From Phlebopus portentosus (taxonomy: Eukaryota; Basidiomycota; Agaricomycetes; Boletales; Boletinellaceae), in contig JAYXKI010000001.1 of assembly GCA_037892935.1 (NCBI GenBank), positions 2,542,001 through 2,606,000 on the forward strand: a stretch of DNA of 64,000 nucleotides. The letters are read 5' to 3'. Position numbers and translations under genes: made by a program. This document shows positions 33,492-45,461 of the stretch, in pieces (the first letter of the stretch is position 1; the number at the start of each line of letters is the position of its first letter). The notes beneath the pieces were generated by a model. The model did not search any database and had not been told where the DNA came from. It saw nothing but the letters and a program-made list of their open reading frames with translations.

Positions 33492-36073
33492 TTATCTGGC
33501 CTTACCCAGTTGCTCAAGGACTGCGACGAATGAGCCAGGATCGATGAGTTCCGTTCCACCATATGTTACTCGTTTCCCAGTCCGCTCCGCCCATTCTTCC
33601 AAATTCCCGTATTCGACATACCCGGCCCCACCTACAACAAACACGATTCCTTCATTAAATTGCATTCGCCTACTGCGCCCGCTAGCTCCACCTCCTGCCC
33701 CTCCAGGTCCACTAGATGCGCCTGACGAGCCCGATAATCCTAATCCGGCATTCCGTGCTGCGCGAGGATCAAGGAATAAGTAGTCATCAGTTTCTTGCAA
33801 GGATTGTGTGGATGCAGATGACGAATCCATCAGCGCTTCCGTCAATCGGGTGACTGGAAGAAGCTTATTTGTGGGAAGGAAGTTCTTGACCCCAGAAAGC
33901 AGATTCTCAAGACCCCCTTCCTTTAGACGGTCTGTAAGCTGGTCAAATGGACAACAGGACGAACGCATCAGCAAAGAGGGACCATCTTATCATGTACTCG
34001 TGACTCACCCTATTCCCTAAAGCACTGAATCCCCGGAACAGTTCACCTGCAGGCTGACCACCCACCACCGGGGTGGACGAGCCTCCAAGAGCTCCTGGAA
34101 CAGACATGCGGGAGATTTCTCGCGTACGTCGAATATATTCAAACGCAGAAACGTCTGCACCTGCAGCTTTCAGCTCCTTCTCCAGTTCTGCTACATCCTC
34201 TTTTGAAGTTGCATTATCCGGTAACGACAAATAGAAGATGATCACAAGCCGTAATTTGTCAGCAGGCGTAGGCTTCCCATCAGACTTAGGATGGCGCAGA
34301 AGCTCGACGATTGACTGAGTTGTCTACAGCAACAGATCAGTCCGATATAAAGGCGATTAGTTAGTTCCCTTACCTGCTTGGTGATAGCCTCCTCCGTACT
34401 GAACAGCTCATCCAAACCGCGATCCCTGATGTGCTCCAACAAAGCAGTAGCTATGTTCATATGGGTATCCAGTGTAGCCTTCCGGGCTGTGAGCTCTGGA
34501 AGTGCGGTAATAGCTGTCTTGAGATGAGACGTGTTAGCGGAAGGGTCCCTGAAGGCAATTGGTTAGTACAGGGCACTTTGCCAATCCTAACTCAACTTAC
34601 ATATTAGAAATATCATTCATATCCGTCACACCAGTCGCACGAGTAAGATCAGCGGCGTCTTGCTTGTAGCGAGACAGTTCCGCGTCGATGTCCTCAGCGA
34701 CTTGTGGAAATGGACTAGCCGCGTTCTTCGCCCAGAAGAAGTCCTTTGCATCTAAATCATACGCCTTCTTCTGTGCTTGTGTTTTCGTTGGTCCAACCGT
34801 CACTCGGTTAAGCTTCATTTCCAAACAGTCGGACACCAGCGCCTGATACGTCCACCCATGAGAGACCATAGAGACGAGGTCCACATTTCGGTCAAGAATT
34901 AGGAGAACTACAAATAGTGTCACATCATTTATTATCCCGCAGCGACATACAATACTTACGTGGACGCTGAAGAGTAGACAAACCAGACGAGTCTTGTGAA
35001 AACGGCGCGGTACTTACCGCAGAGGCCGCAGAGGAATGCGAACGCGACGAGGTCAGTATTGCATCGCGGATTTTTGTCCCCAGTTTCTGGGCTATCATTT
35101 CTGCTGCGTTGCCCCTTGGACAACGAATATACGGAACATGGCCTAGTTTCATAAAACAAGATTCTTAGATGGAAATGAGTCACGGAGTCATTGAAAGTTT
35201 ACCCATCGTAGCGACGGCACTGAATAAACCGTTGGCTATGCGTTCCGTCTCCACTTCGATTTCTTGGTCTGACGACGAAGGTGAATTAAGGACGGTATAC
35301 GAACTAGTTGGCAAAGATGGGCCAGGTGGAGGGCTAGAAGCCGTAGGAGGTGCGGAAGGCGGTAACAAGGAGAAAAGAGACGGAGATGGCGAAATGAAAG
35401 ATAAATATTGATCCAAGACCTATAGATGTCAGTTATCACTAAAGGAAACCACATAAATAACCATCTACCTGTTCGACTAAGTCACTCGTCCCATCTTTTG
35501 CTACAGCGGCTGCCAATTCCTCAAGGAGTGCTCTCGGGAGAGGCTCGACAAAGTTCAAGTGGAAGGACTCATATAGATTGTTTTCCAAGTCCTCGGCAAT
35601 ACGTCGTACGTTTGGCAACGTGGGCGATACGAAATAAACAGCCGGTACATCGGGTAAAGCTGGACGTGTAGAATGAAGCTGTCTATATATCGACAATTAA
35701 GACTCGTCAACGAGGACTATTATTTGCACCGGAAGGATGGGACCCACATATGCAGTGTCACACCTACATCGCGAAGGTCTTGAACTCGTAAAACTGTAGC
35801 CAACACATCCTTCGTCCTCTGGTCGAGAATAAGGATTTTCCAAACGGGTGGACCTGTCGCTGGTGGAATCTTTAGTTGTGGACTGGCTTTGCTTGCTGCC
35901 GGTGAGCTATCCGTAGGTGTATCGATCGGTTTATTGAGATTGAGTAAGCGCAGTATTGCATCCGTCTGCGCCTGCTGCAAGGTTGGCGACGCCTTTAGAT
36001 TTGCAAGCATCAGCAAACAATCATACATTGATAACAAAAGGCTGGGACGAACGTGTTTGAGTGAGGTGGTCAT
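33492..36073 (-). CDS. sly1: Sly1, Sec1/Munc18-family regulator of ER-Golgi SNAREs
   Basis: Sly1 binds the syntaxin Sed5 and drives SNARE assembly in ER-Golgi and intra-Golgi fusion. The N-terminus includes [18 protein letters not shown] and [20 protein letters not shown], followed by [39 protein letters not shown] and [20 protein letters not shown]. The middle domain has [30 protein letters not shown] and [19 protein letters not shown]. The C-terminus carries [20 protein letters not shown] and [16 protein letters not shown], diagnostic for Sly1 within the SM family. ATG 36071-36073 is chosen as the first in-frame ATG; a second at [11 protein letters not shown] is possible. About nine introns are present. 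The gene is head-to-head with the oxysterol-binding protein gene. Confidence 0.93.
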
Positions 36074-36128
36074 CTGCGATGTTGAAGTATAGGTTTGAGG
36101 CCACTGTCTGTCTGTCTGGCGCGTCAAC

Positions 36129-36224
36129 ATGGACGCGTCTCATTTCAGCTCAGCGCTCTTCGGCTTCACCCTTGCCCCACAACTTCCGCGTTCCCTTGCT
36201 CTCCAATTTGCTACGACTTTATGA
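36129..36224 (+). other. Upstream open reading frame in the leader of the OSBP gene
   Basis: An ATG at 36129 opens 31 codons (MDASHFSSALFGFTLAPQLP onward) and stops at TGA 36222-36224, before the OSBP start at 36315. If transcription starts upstream of it, the uORF could reduce translation of the main frame. Its presence is seen; transcription and effect are unknown. Confidence 0.35.
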
Positions 36225-36314
36225 TTCTACGTCTCGTCGCACAACATTTAGACATCTTTCTCCAGTGCTTATATCGCTAGTTATAATTCAGTTTAGACTC
36301 ATTCTACGAATTAC

Positions 36315-39058
36315 ATGGCGCATGCTAAGCAGGCTCTCGCACCCTCTTGTCTCGCGTTGAATGCCCCTGCTCATCCTGTGGCGTCTAGCTCCCGGCCGCT
36401 TCATGGTACCATACTTTGCGAAGGTTGGCTCCTTAAGAAGCGCAGAAAGAAACTACAAGGTCAGCATCATCTCGCATCGATCAGCAGAGGCGTAAAAATA
36501 CCGATTACATACTTGCAGGCTATGCGAAACGATACTTCATCTTAGATGCGAATGGAACTCTAGCTTATTCCTTCGAACCCGGCTCAACTATCCGTGACCA
36601 AATATCTGTCCCAGCTGCTGCTATTTCTTCTAGTCCTGGCAGAAGAGACATTCATGTCGATTCCGGACGCGTTACGTTCCATATTAAATGCTTAGGCGAA
36701 GGTGATTTTGCTCGTTGGATGCAAGCGCTCCGGTATGTTATATCTTTGATTCTGTATCCTTGACTTGGCGAAAATTTTCTATCCCTAGAAAATTTACTCC
36801 CTCAGGAAGTGAATTGGAAAAGGTGATGGCTAGGCGCTCGGTATCTAGGGGTATGAGCCTTCGGTTACAGACAGGAAGGCTTCACCAGGCTAACACTGTT
36901 CTTGATGAGCTCGGCAAAGTACGCGTCCTTTTATAAGTACTGTACTGATCCAACCTTTGACTCAAATGATGGGCTTTCATAGACCATTGATGATATGACC
37001 AGGCTATGTTATCCTGAACATGAGAACGAGCGAACAAGCGTGTCCGGCACAGACAAGACTCGAGTACCAAATAACAAGATCAAGGAAGAAAAGCCTCATG
37101 CCCTTCTTTCGATTTTCAAGAAATGTATGCTTTGCATTGTCTTTCACTTCACCTACATACTGACCTTTTCGCACGTTTAGCTACACACCTGTCTCCAGGA
37201 AGTTCGCCCAGACCAAGCACGGCAGCACGAGAGGGTCTCCCAACCAGCGCAACGGTGTCGCATTTACCAGAACAGCTGGCTCCTCTTTTGTCCAAATTAC
37301 GTGTCCAGCACGGTGCCCTTTCAGATATTCTGCAGAGTGTGTCTCCTGTGCATATGCACCACAGGATGCCATTTCAGGAGCCTATCGACGAAGAAGGCAC
37401 ATCCACTTCAGCACCTCCGAACCAACTGTCGTGGCAGTCATACAGATCATCCGTGTCAACAGTCACCGATGGAGGCAGCGTATTCTTCGACGCATTAGAC
37501 GGAGAAGGGTATGGTGCTGAAGAATACATAGTTCAAGAAGATCAAGAGGAGCTGGCCAGCGTGAAATATACTCCATCAACTGATACCAAGAGCACTTCGG
37601 TACAAGAGACGGACGATGAGGAATCCGGCTCCACGCTAGCCCGAGATGATACCCCGGAAGGAATACCAAGCCTTCCCGTTGACAGGAGAACCCGACTACC
37701 AGCTGGAGCACCTACTGATGAAGGGAGCCTCTTCACAATCCTCAAGAAGAACGTCGGGCAGGTAAGACGCTATCTTGACAAACCCAAGTCTACACACACT
37801 GACTGCTCTGACAGGATCTAGCGAATATCGCATTTCCCGTCACGTTTAACGAGCCATTAACTTTGTTACAGCGTGCTGCTGAGGAGCTCGAATACCATGA
37901 GTTACTTGACAATGCAGCTTCAACTTCAGACTGGGTTGAACGTATGTGCTATATCGCAGCTTTTGCTGTCTCGGGCTACGCGTGTACCAAGCACAGAGGA
38001 GGCCGCAAAGGATTGTCAGTGGCATAGACATCTGCGAGTATATCGAGCTGTCACTAACTTGAACTTCAGCACACCACTGCTCGGTGAGACCTATGAAGAA
38101 ATGAGATTGAATTTCATGTAAATATATTTTCTCTGCTGAAACATGTCACATGGCCTGATCATCGATCTTAGCGCAGAAAAAGTAGTACACAAGCCATTGG
38201 TTATTGCTTATCATGCACAGGGATCTGGATGGGAACTAAACGCTACTTCCTCGGGGAAAACGAAGTTCTGGGGTACGTAATACATAGACTCGTACGTTCC
38301 TTAATCTGAATTTATTCCCCTTTCAGGAAAAAGTTTTGAAGTTATACCTACCGGTGTCACTCGACTACGCATTGGAACCGACGAGTTTGAATGGTCAGTG
38401 CGATAAGAAATGCATGTGAATGTTTTCTCTGGCTTATCTAACAGTCGGAGACAGGAATAAACCGTCGTCGTTTACTCGAAACCTTATGATGGGCGCAAAG
38501 TATCTTGAGCATTGTGGAGAGATGATCATAAGGAACTTGAGCACCGGGGCACGGTGCATTCTCGATTTCAAGGAGACGGGCTACTGGGCTTCGACTCCCA
38601 ATGTCGTCGCAGGGAGCGTATATTCACCAGAAGATAAACCCGTAAGCAGACTCGAAGGTAAATGGGACGAACAAATGGCCCAAAAACTCGATTCCCAATA
38701 CCTGAAGATTCTGTGGCGCGTGACACCTTTTCCAAGGGACGCTGCGATCTACTACGGATACACGTACTTTGCCATCACATTGAACGAGATAACGCCCGAT
38801 ATCAAGGATAAGCTTCCGTGCACAGACTCGCGATTCCGGCCAGATGTGCGGGCTCTGGAGGAGGGTGATCTCGAGCGTGCTGACTGGGAGAAGGCCAGAG
38901 TTGAACAGATGCAACGCGAGCGCAGACAGAAAGGACAGGACCCAAAGCCACGTTGGTTCCGGCAAGTCGACGGAACGGATGAGTGGGGATATGCCGGTGG
39001 GTACTGGGAAGCACGACGTGCCGGTTGGAAGGACACGGATATAGGACCTCTTTGGTGA
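36315..39058 (+). CDS. Oxysterol-binding protein-related protein (PH domain plus ORD, Osh3-like)
   Basis: This is a lipid-transfer protein of the OSBP family. A PH domain lies at about residues 30-130 (ILCEGWLLKKRRKKLQGYAK, RYFILDANGTLAYSFEPGS, DFARWMQALR). A Ser/Thr- and Glu-rich linker follows, then the sterol/phosphoinositide-binding ORD with LANIAFPVTFNEPLTLLQRA, WVERMCYIAAFAVSGYAC, TPLLGETYE, GKTKFWGKSFEVIPTGVTRL and VAGSVYSPEDKPVSRLEGKW. The family signature normally written EQVSHHPP is here AEKVVHKPL, across a splice junction near 38119-38173. The C-terminus ends KPRWFRQVDGTDEWGYAGGY and DTDIGPLW. No ankyrin repeats or GOLD domain were seen, and no FFAT motif was recognised with confidence. 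About nine introns are present. A role at membrane contacts is inferred from family. Confidence 0.92.
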
Positions 39059-39674
39059 TCGAAGAATGACAATGAGAGGTGGCGGTCCGCACACACACAT
39101 GCTTAGGTCTCTGTGTCGCTAACTTTGTCCCCGTATGTCTGATTTAGCCTTCTTTACGCTACATTTTTAATCAATAGGGAACTCGAACCGGCAGGTTAAT
39201 TTGTATCTTTGATGAGCTATTCGCCGTGTCAGATAGCTTTTCTTGATCTGAAGGTGTTCTCGGCGATATTTTAGCGAATGGAATATTCCCTTAATCGGGA
39301 TGAGACTCTGCCATAGTACCCCTAGACCCTTTCACGCGGAGACATCTTGCTTCTCGCCGTTTCATCTTCTCATATAAGCGCCTGAATCAGGCTTCTTTTG
39401 GTGGCAAAACATGTCTCTCTCTTCGTCTAGGTGTCTTCTTTTGGTCTACTTCTGATCTACCATTGTCTGTGCAGACTTTGCCGCTAAAATTCGCATCCGG
39501 CCGTGGAGGCTTTTCTTCATCGCCATGCTGTCTGCGCAGATTCTCTTCGTTCTGTCTTCTTAATGTGCCTGCTACTCAATTTCTCATGATTATGGAAGTT
39601 GCCTATAAAGTCTCTCTAGTCACGAATCGTATTTGAGTAGTTTCCCTCCTCCGTTTGTCCCATTCTTTTTCGTG
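39059..39674. other. Intergenic region and promoter of the GH3 gene
   Basis: 616 bases without a gene. The second half is pyrimidine-rich with alternating CTTCT/TCTC tracts (39400-39560), typical of the region just upstream of transcription start in basidiomycetes. No carbon-repression or other motif could be assigned with confidence. Confidence 0.5.
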
Positions 39675-42600
39675 ATGAGGGCTGTCTCTCTTTTGCTCAT
39701 CGCCTCTTCTTTGTCTCTCGTTTACTCCCAGGGTAAGTATATCTGAACCCTCGTGAGCACCGACATTGATATGTTGGCCTCAGATACTACCACGTCGTCT
39801 ACCGCTACCTCGGTACCAAGTGAGCCTTCATCACCCCAAGTCCCATGATGAATTCACGAAGCGTTGTTCGGCTTAGCTGCGAACATCTCGCCCGAATGGC
39901 TCGGAGCTATTTCCAAGGCAAAAAACGCGGCGAAGAACTTGACACTGTCTGACAAAGTCAACCTTGGCACCGGTACGCACATGTTGTTTGATCGTCGTCA
40001 AAGTTCTATCTCATAATTTAATTTGGTTGCATGGAAGGCGTCGGCCTATTGAAAGGTGAGAGAAGCTGACTCGCGTGATGCACTTTCTTCTCTTCTGGAG
40101 GATCCTTACGGCAAGCGGATAGGCCCGTGTCTTGGAAACACTCCGGCTATATCAAAAATCAATTTCCCGGGTTTCTGTTTGGAAGGTGAGCTTCTTTGAC
40201 ATATCTATTCTTCATTCCTTGACAACTTCCACAACTTCATTTCTTCTTGACAACAGATAGTCCTCTTGGCGTTCGGTCCGCAGACAAGGTCTCCGCTTTC
40301 CCCGCGTAAGTGAAGAGGGACAATATCCGGCTTAGAAAAACAAACTGAAGTGGTTGTACAGCGGAATAAATGCTGCTGCAACGTAGGAGTGACCTTTGCT
40401 ACGGGTATACCTTGACTGAAGAAGCTATCCAATAGTTTCAATAGAGACTTGATCCGGCAGCGTGGTGCAGCAATTGGAGCGGAACACAAAGGCAAAGGGG
40501 TCAATGTAGCTCTCGGTCCTATGATGTCAGTCTAAAGCGCTATTGTTTGTTCATTAATAACTAATAAACCTTACAGGAACATCATGCGCGCTCCAGTAAG
40601 CATAAAAGAACTATACATGCCTGGTATCCAGCTAAGTGAGATGGCCTAAAGGCCGCGGGACGGAACTGGGAAGGCTTTGGAGGGGATCCATATCTTTCTG
40701 GCGAAGCCGCTTATGAGACGATAACGGGCATGCAGTCTTCCGGTGTCCAAGCGTGTGCAAAGCATTTCATCAACAAGTAAGTTTCCGTGGATTTATAGAT
40801 AAGTAATAGTGATAGACGATGTCGCCAGTGAGCAGGAACACTCGAGAGAATCTGCATCGTCGAATGTTGATGATAGGTACGTCGTATATGTAACTTGCGT
40901 TAGGCTGTTTTTACTGATTGTTCCCAGGACGGTATGACACATTTCTAAAATTTCACGTCAGCACACGATTGAAATTTGAAATGTTTCTTCAAGCAACACG
41001 AAATATATCTGCATCCGGTAAAGTGATGAAGTAATCTTCAAACGCATTACTAAACCGAGCCTCCAGTTTATTCGAAGCGTACAAGCTGGAGTGGCGTCGT
41101 TTATGTGCAGCTACAGTGAGTGGTAATCATTATCGTAGAACTTTCACGGAACTGATAGCAGTTTCAAAATAGACAAAGGTAAGCGACCAAAGATGCAAGG
41201 TCTTGTGACGTACTTCACGATGGAACTACAGTTAATGGGACGTACGCTTGTGAGAACGACAAGATGCTCAATGGTGTTCTGAAGGGCGAAATCGGATTTC
41301 CCGGATGTAAGCTATCTCAATCCATTTATGTTCCATATAACTCAAGACGCTTGGATTCGTAAAGACGTCATGTCCGGTGAGTCATACCGCCATATCGTTG
41401 AGTCCTTCGATTTTATTGAAATGGCTATTGGGCATTCAGACTGGTTAGCAACACACTCGACATTGTCCGTCAATGCAGGCTTGGATGTTCGTGAATCCAC
41501 GCTCTCAATTATTATATCTTCTTACTCAATACCAATTCTAGATGGATATGCCAGGAGATCTTATTCCCGTCCTCGGAGGAAGGTACTGAGCCTCTTCACG
41601 GTCTGCTAATATCATGATCTCACTATCCCTGTTTCATAGCTACTTTGGACTTGCACTGGAAATCGCTGTTGGACTAGGTCAAGTGAAGGAAGAACGAATC
41701 GATGTATGTAAAGCCAGTAGTTGGACTACAATAGTGCGTGCAGAACTGGTTTCGATTAATTCTTCTTTTTAGGATATGGCGACACGCATTCTTTCAGGAT
41801 GGTACCTGCTTGGACAGGATTCAGGGGATTATCCGGCCGTAAACTTCAATGCGTGGTTGCAATTCCTTGGCCAACACGTCGATGTTCAAGACGGCCATGG
41901 AAGGTGAGCACTTAAGTAAATCCTACTCAGAACTACTGTTCTCATCCATCGAGTAACTATACAGTTTGATTCGGCAGATTGGAGCAGAGTCTACAGTTTT
42001 GCTCAAGAACGATCGCAACGTTCTACCCTTGAAAGCACCGTCTATAATCGCAATTGTTGGCACTGGTGCCGGTAACTCGACAAAAGGTCCTAACGGGTCT
42101 GTGACATGAAAACATATGCTCTCCACTATACTGAGTCATGCGACCTTCTGCAGATATTCTGACCGAGGTGGTAATGATGGCGTACTTGCGATGGGCTGGG
42201 GTAGCGGGTAAGTGATGTCACTTTTGCGTTTTGAACTCATTCCTAAAATTCATGATGTCACGGCATTAAGATCCTGCGACTTCCCGTATCTCGTTGCTGT
42301 AAGTTCTTAATCCCCACCGTGGTATTTAATCATGCGACTTTTTTGAGCAGCCAATCGATGCTATCACGACTCGCGCAGCAGCAGATAATACAACTGTCTT
42401 TTCTTCTTTGAGCGATACGGACCTAACGAAAGCGAAGAATGTGTCTTCGGAAAAGGATATCGCTTTCGTCTTCATAACTTCCGATAGTGGAGAAGCTTAT
42501 ATTACTGTCGAAGGTAATCTCATATCTCTAAATGGTGATGATAACATTTTTTGACACGTTTGTCTCGATAGGCAATGCTGGAGATCGTAATGATCTCTTT

Positions 42601-43763
42601 GCATGGCACGGAGGGGTGAGCCTGATCCATCGTGACTACCATCACTCTGACTCAAAGAGATTGCTTCAGGATGCCTTAGTTGAGGCGGTTGCCTCTGTCA
42701 ACAACAACACTGTGGTAGTCGTCAACACGGTTGGTCCTATCATAATGGAAGCGTGGATCACGAATCCGAACAGTGAGTACTTTAAATCTTGTACAAATAT
42801 GTTCGAGTTTCTTGACAGTGAAGATTCCGTTAGTTACTGCTGTTGTAAGTACGGTTACAGAGTGCTTTCCGTACAGAATTTTCTCAGATTATCATAGGTT
42901 TGGGCAGGACTTCCGGGACAAGAAGCAGGTGCGTAATCCTATACAATGGTTGTGAAACTACTTGCGATGAAATTGTCCTCTTAGGCAATTCTCTCGTTGA
43001 TATTCTTTATGGGGCTGTCAATCCGAGCGCCAGACTACCATATACAATCGCAAAGAATGCTAGTGATTACTCTGCAGAAGTTGTCTACGAGTCAAGTTCT
43101 GACCTCCAGATCGACTATAAGGAGGGGATCTTTGTCGATTACCGTCACTTTGACCAGGCACGAAGCATTACTGCCTCACAGAATTTATTCTTATACACGG
43201 CTTTCACAGGCTGGCATACAGCCGCGCTATGAGTTCGGCTTCGGACTATCCTACACGACGTTCGAATATTCCGATCTAAGCATTAGTGGAACTGTCGCTG
43301 GCGGTACGCGTCAATCGAATGGCGCTGGTCAATCTCTCGATCCCTGGTAAAGTTTCCTGATCTCAAAAAGATGCAGGGTGACTGAAGGAATTTAGGTTGC
43401 ATGAAAAGGTTATCACCGTTACTTTTACCATTAAGAACAATGGCACTGTAGATGGGACAGAGGTATATTTCACGGCTTTGCTTTACCAGGGGCGTCGTGC
43501 TGACTGACTGGGAACAGATCCCTCAGCTATACACTTCACCTCCTGCATCGGCAAACACAGCGCCAATGAACCTGAAAGGATTCGACAACATTGCTCTTGC
43601 TGCAGGTGAATCAAAGACGGTCACGATGCAGCTGTCTCGCTTTGATTTGTCCATTTGGAACGTCCTTACTCAGCGCTACGAGTTGCATTCGGGAACGACG
43701 GGAATCTCAATTGGAGCGAGTAGCAGAGACGTTCGTTTGACTGGATCCATTCAAATTCCTTAG
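39675..43763 (+). CDS. Secreted beta-glucosidase, glycoside hydrolase family 3, intron-dense
   Basis: The enzyme releases glucose from cellobiose and other beta-glucosides and completes cellulose breakdown. A signal peptide is evident ([19 protein letters not shown]). The GH3 N-terminal domain has [74 protein letters not shown] and MCSY. The nucleophile is the Asp of [12 protein letters not shown]; its codon is split by an intron (g|ac near 41439-41441). The second domain includes [16 protein letters not shown], and the C-terminal fibronectin III-like domain has [19 protein letters not shown] and ends LTGSIQIP at TAG 43761-43763. More than twenty exons are inferred, some tiny, including a 19-base exon at 40578-40596. 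No carbohydrate-binding module is seen. Exon borders need transcript support. Confidence 0.92.
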
Positions 43764-44090
43764 CTATATTCGGACAGCGGTAGTTTAGTTGTATATGCCC
43801 TTCGCGGCGTCCACTCGTTTTATTCGCTCTTTATCTGTGAAAGAGTAAAGCATTCGTTTCTGAACTCTCTGCTCTCAGTCTTTATCAATACTTTTACTTG
43901 GTTCTTGCAGCCGCCACAGATTTTCTCTTGGCGTTTTCTCACCCAGTTTAATCGAGTGCACTCTTCCTGCAGTCTCCCCCTTTCAGGGCGAATTTGAGAA
44001 TGATCGACATGAAAATATTTATTTATGGAAATGCGTGATTGGCAGGGACTCGTGTCTTCGCGTCACTGTTGTTGTTCCGTCCGTACCGCC
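43764..44090. other. Intergenic region between the GH3 and prohibitin genes
   Basis: 327 bases without a gene: the GH3 3' flank, then a pyrimidine-rich stretch near 43910-43990 serving as likely prohibitin promoter. Confidence 0.5.
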
Positions 44091-45092
44091 ATGGCTTTGC
44101 CAAACAACATCGTGAACACCCTTGGTAAGCTCTTGGGTGAGTGAGATGCATACTGCTTTGGAATGAGCTGTCTAAATAGCTCTGTGAAAAGTACCTGTTG
44201 TGGCAGGCGTTTTCCTCGTGGACTCTTGCATTTATGACGTTCCTGGGGGATATCGCGCCGTTATGTTCGATCGTTTTAAGGGTGTAAAACCACAGGTATA
44301 GCTGTAGAACGACTCTTTTAAACAATTGACTGACTTTGTCGCTAGGCCTCGACTGAAGGAACACATTTCTTAGTGCCTTGGTTACAACGGGCCATTCTCT
44401 ACGATGTTCGTATAAAACCTCGGGTGCGTCATCTTCACCATGTCTTCAGTCAAGGTAACAGCTAGTCATAATGAAAACGACAGAATATCTCTACTACGAC
44501 CGGGTCAAAAGATCTGCAAATGGTCACTTTGACCTTGCGAGTGCTATCCCGACCAGACGTCGAACACCTGTCAAGGATCTACCAAAGCCTGGGATTGGAC
44601 TATGACGAGCGCGTGCTACCTTCGATCGGGAACGAAGTGCTGAAGAGCATTGTCGCACAGTTCGATGCTGCTGAGCTGATCACGCAGCGAGAAGTGGTGT
44701 CATCGCGGATTCGAGAAGATCTTCTCGCACGCGCAAACGAGTTCCATATCAAGCTTGAGGACGTGTCGATTACACACTTGACTTTTGGGAAGGAGTTCAC
44801 ACAGGCCGTGGAGGCGAAGCAGATTGCACAGCAGGATGCTGAGCGTGCGAAGTTTATTGTTGAGAAAGCGGAGCAGGAGCGACAGGCTGCGGTGATCCGT
44901 GCGGAGGGAGAGGCAGAAGCTGCGTCTGTGATTTCCCAGGCGCTGACTAAGGCCGGGGAGGCATTTGTTGCGTTCAAAAAGATCGAGACGTCGAAGGCGA
45001 TTGCTACGTCACTTGTGCAAAACCCGAACGTGACGTATATTCCGAGCGGAGGAGGGAATATTTTGTTGAATGTGCCTACAAGCAACAAGTAA
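44091..45092 (+). CDS. phb1: Prohibitin 1, mitochondrial inner membrane
   Basis: Prohibitins 1 and 2 form ring complexes in the mitochondrial inner membrane that stabilise respiratory subunits and regulate the m-AAA protease. Four short introns in the first half separate [15 protein letters not shown], a membrane-anchor segment ([20 protein letters not shown]), [13 protein letters not shown], and [20 protein letters not shown]. The last exon from about 44484 carries the SPFH domain and coiled coil: [74 protein letters not shown] and [20 protein letters not shown]. The C-terminus [14 protein letters not shown] is typical of Phb1 rather than Phb2. Length, about 270 residues, is normal for the family. 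Confidence 0.95.
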
Positions 45093-45461
45093 TTAGTAAT
45101 AATAGTATGATATGACATAATCAAAGTGTGGGAAATGCTCCATAAGCCCAAGTCAAGTAACTTAGTAGTTTTTTTGTGGCTGTGGCTAGGCTGGTGATTA
45201 GTTAGTAGTCAGTTGGTCGGTCTCTGTGTACAGTTTCGTCTCGTTCTCGTCTCGTCTCTGTCTCTGTCTCCGTCTCCTCTCTCTGTCTGTCTGATCTATC
45301 TCTATTCTCTTTTTCCTTCTCTGTTTTATCTCCTCTTCTCGTCTCTTTTTATCTCTCTTTACCATATCTCGCTCGGTCCTGTGAGCATCTTCCCATCACA
45401 TCTTCATCCTCCGTGCAATTTTTCAGCCCGCTAACGTACGCCCAAGGTCTCGTCTTTTATC
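45093..45461. other. Intergenic region with a TCTC-rich promoter tract
   Basis: 369 bases without a gene. A strong pyrimidine tract of TCTC/CTGTCTC repeats spans about 45238-45370 on the plus strand, directly upstream of the RRM protein gene. It is probably a core promoter and transcription start region. Confidence 0.6.

Noticed and set aside
39675..43763. Possible pseudogene status of the GH3 gene because of many stops in all frames
   Set aside because: All catalytic blocks can be joined through short GT-AG introns with conserved frame, including the split nucleophile codon, so it appears intact.
44600..45151. 183-codon open frame on the minus strand
   Set aside because: It is the exact antisense of the prohibitin coding exon; its Ser/Ala/Cys-rich product is a codon-bias shadow.
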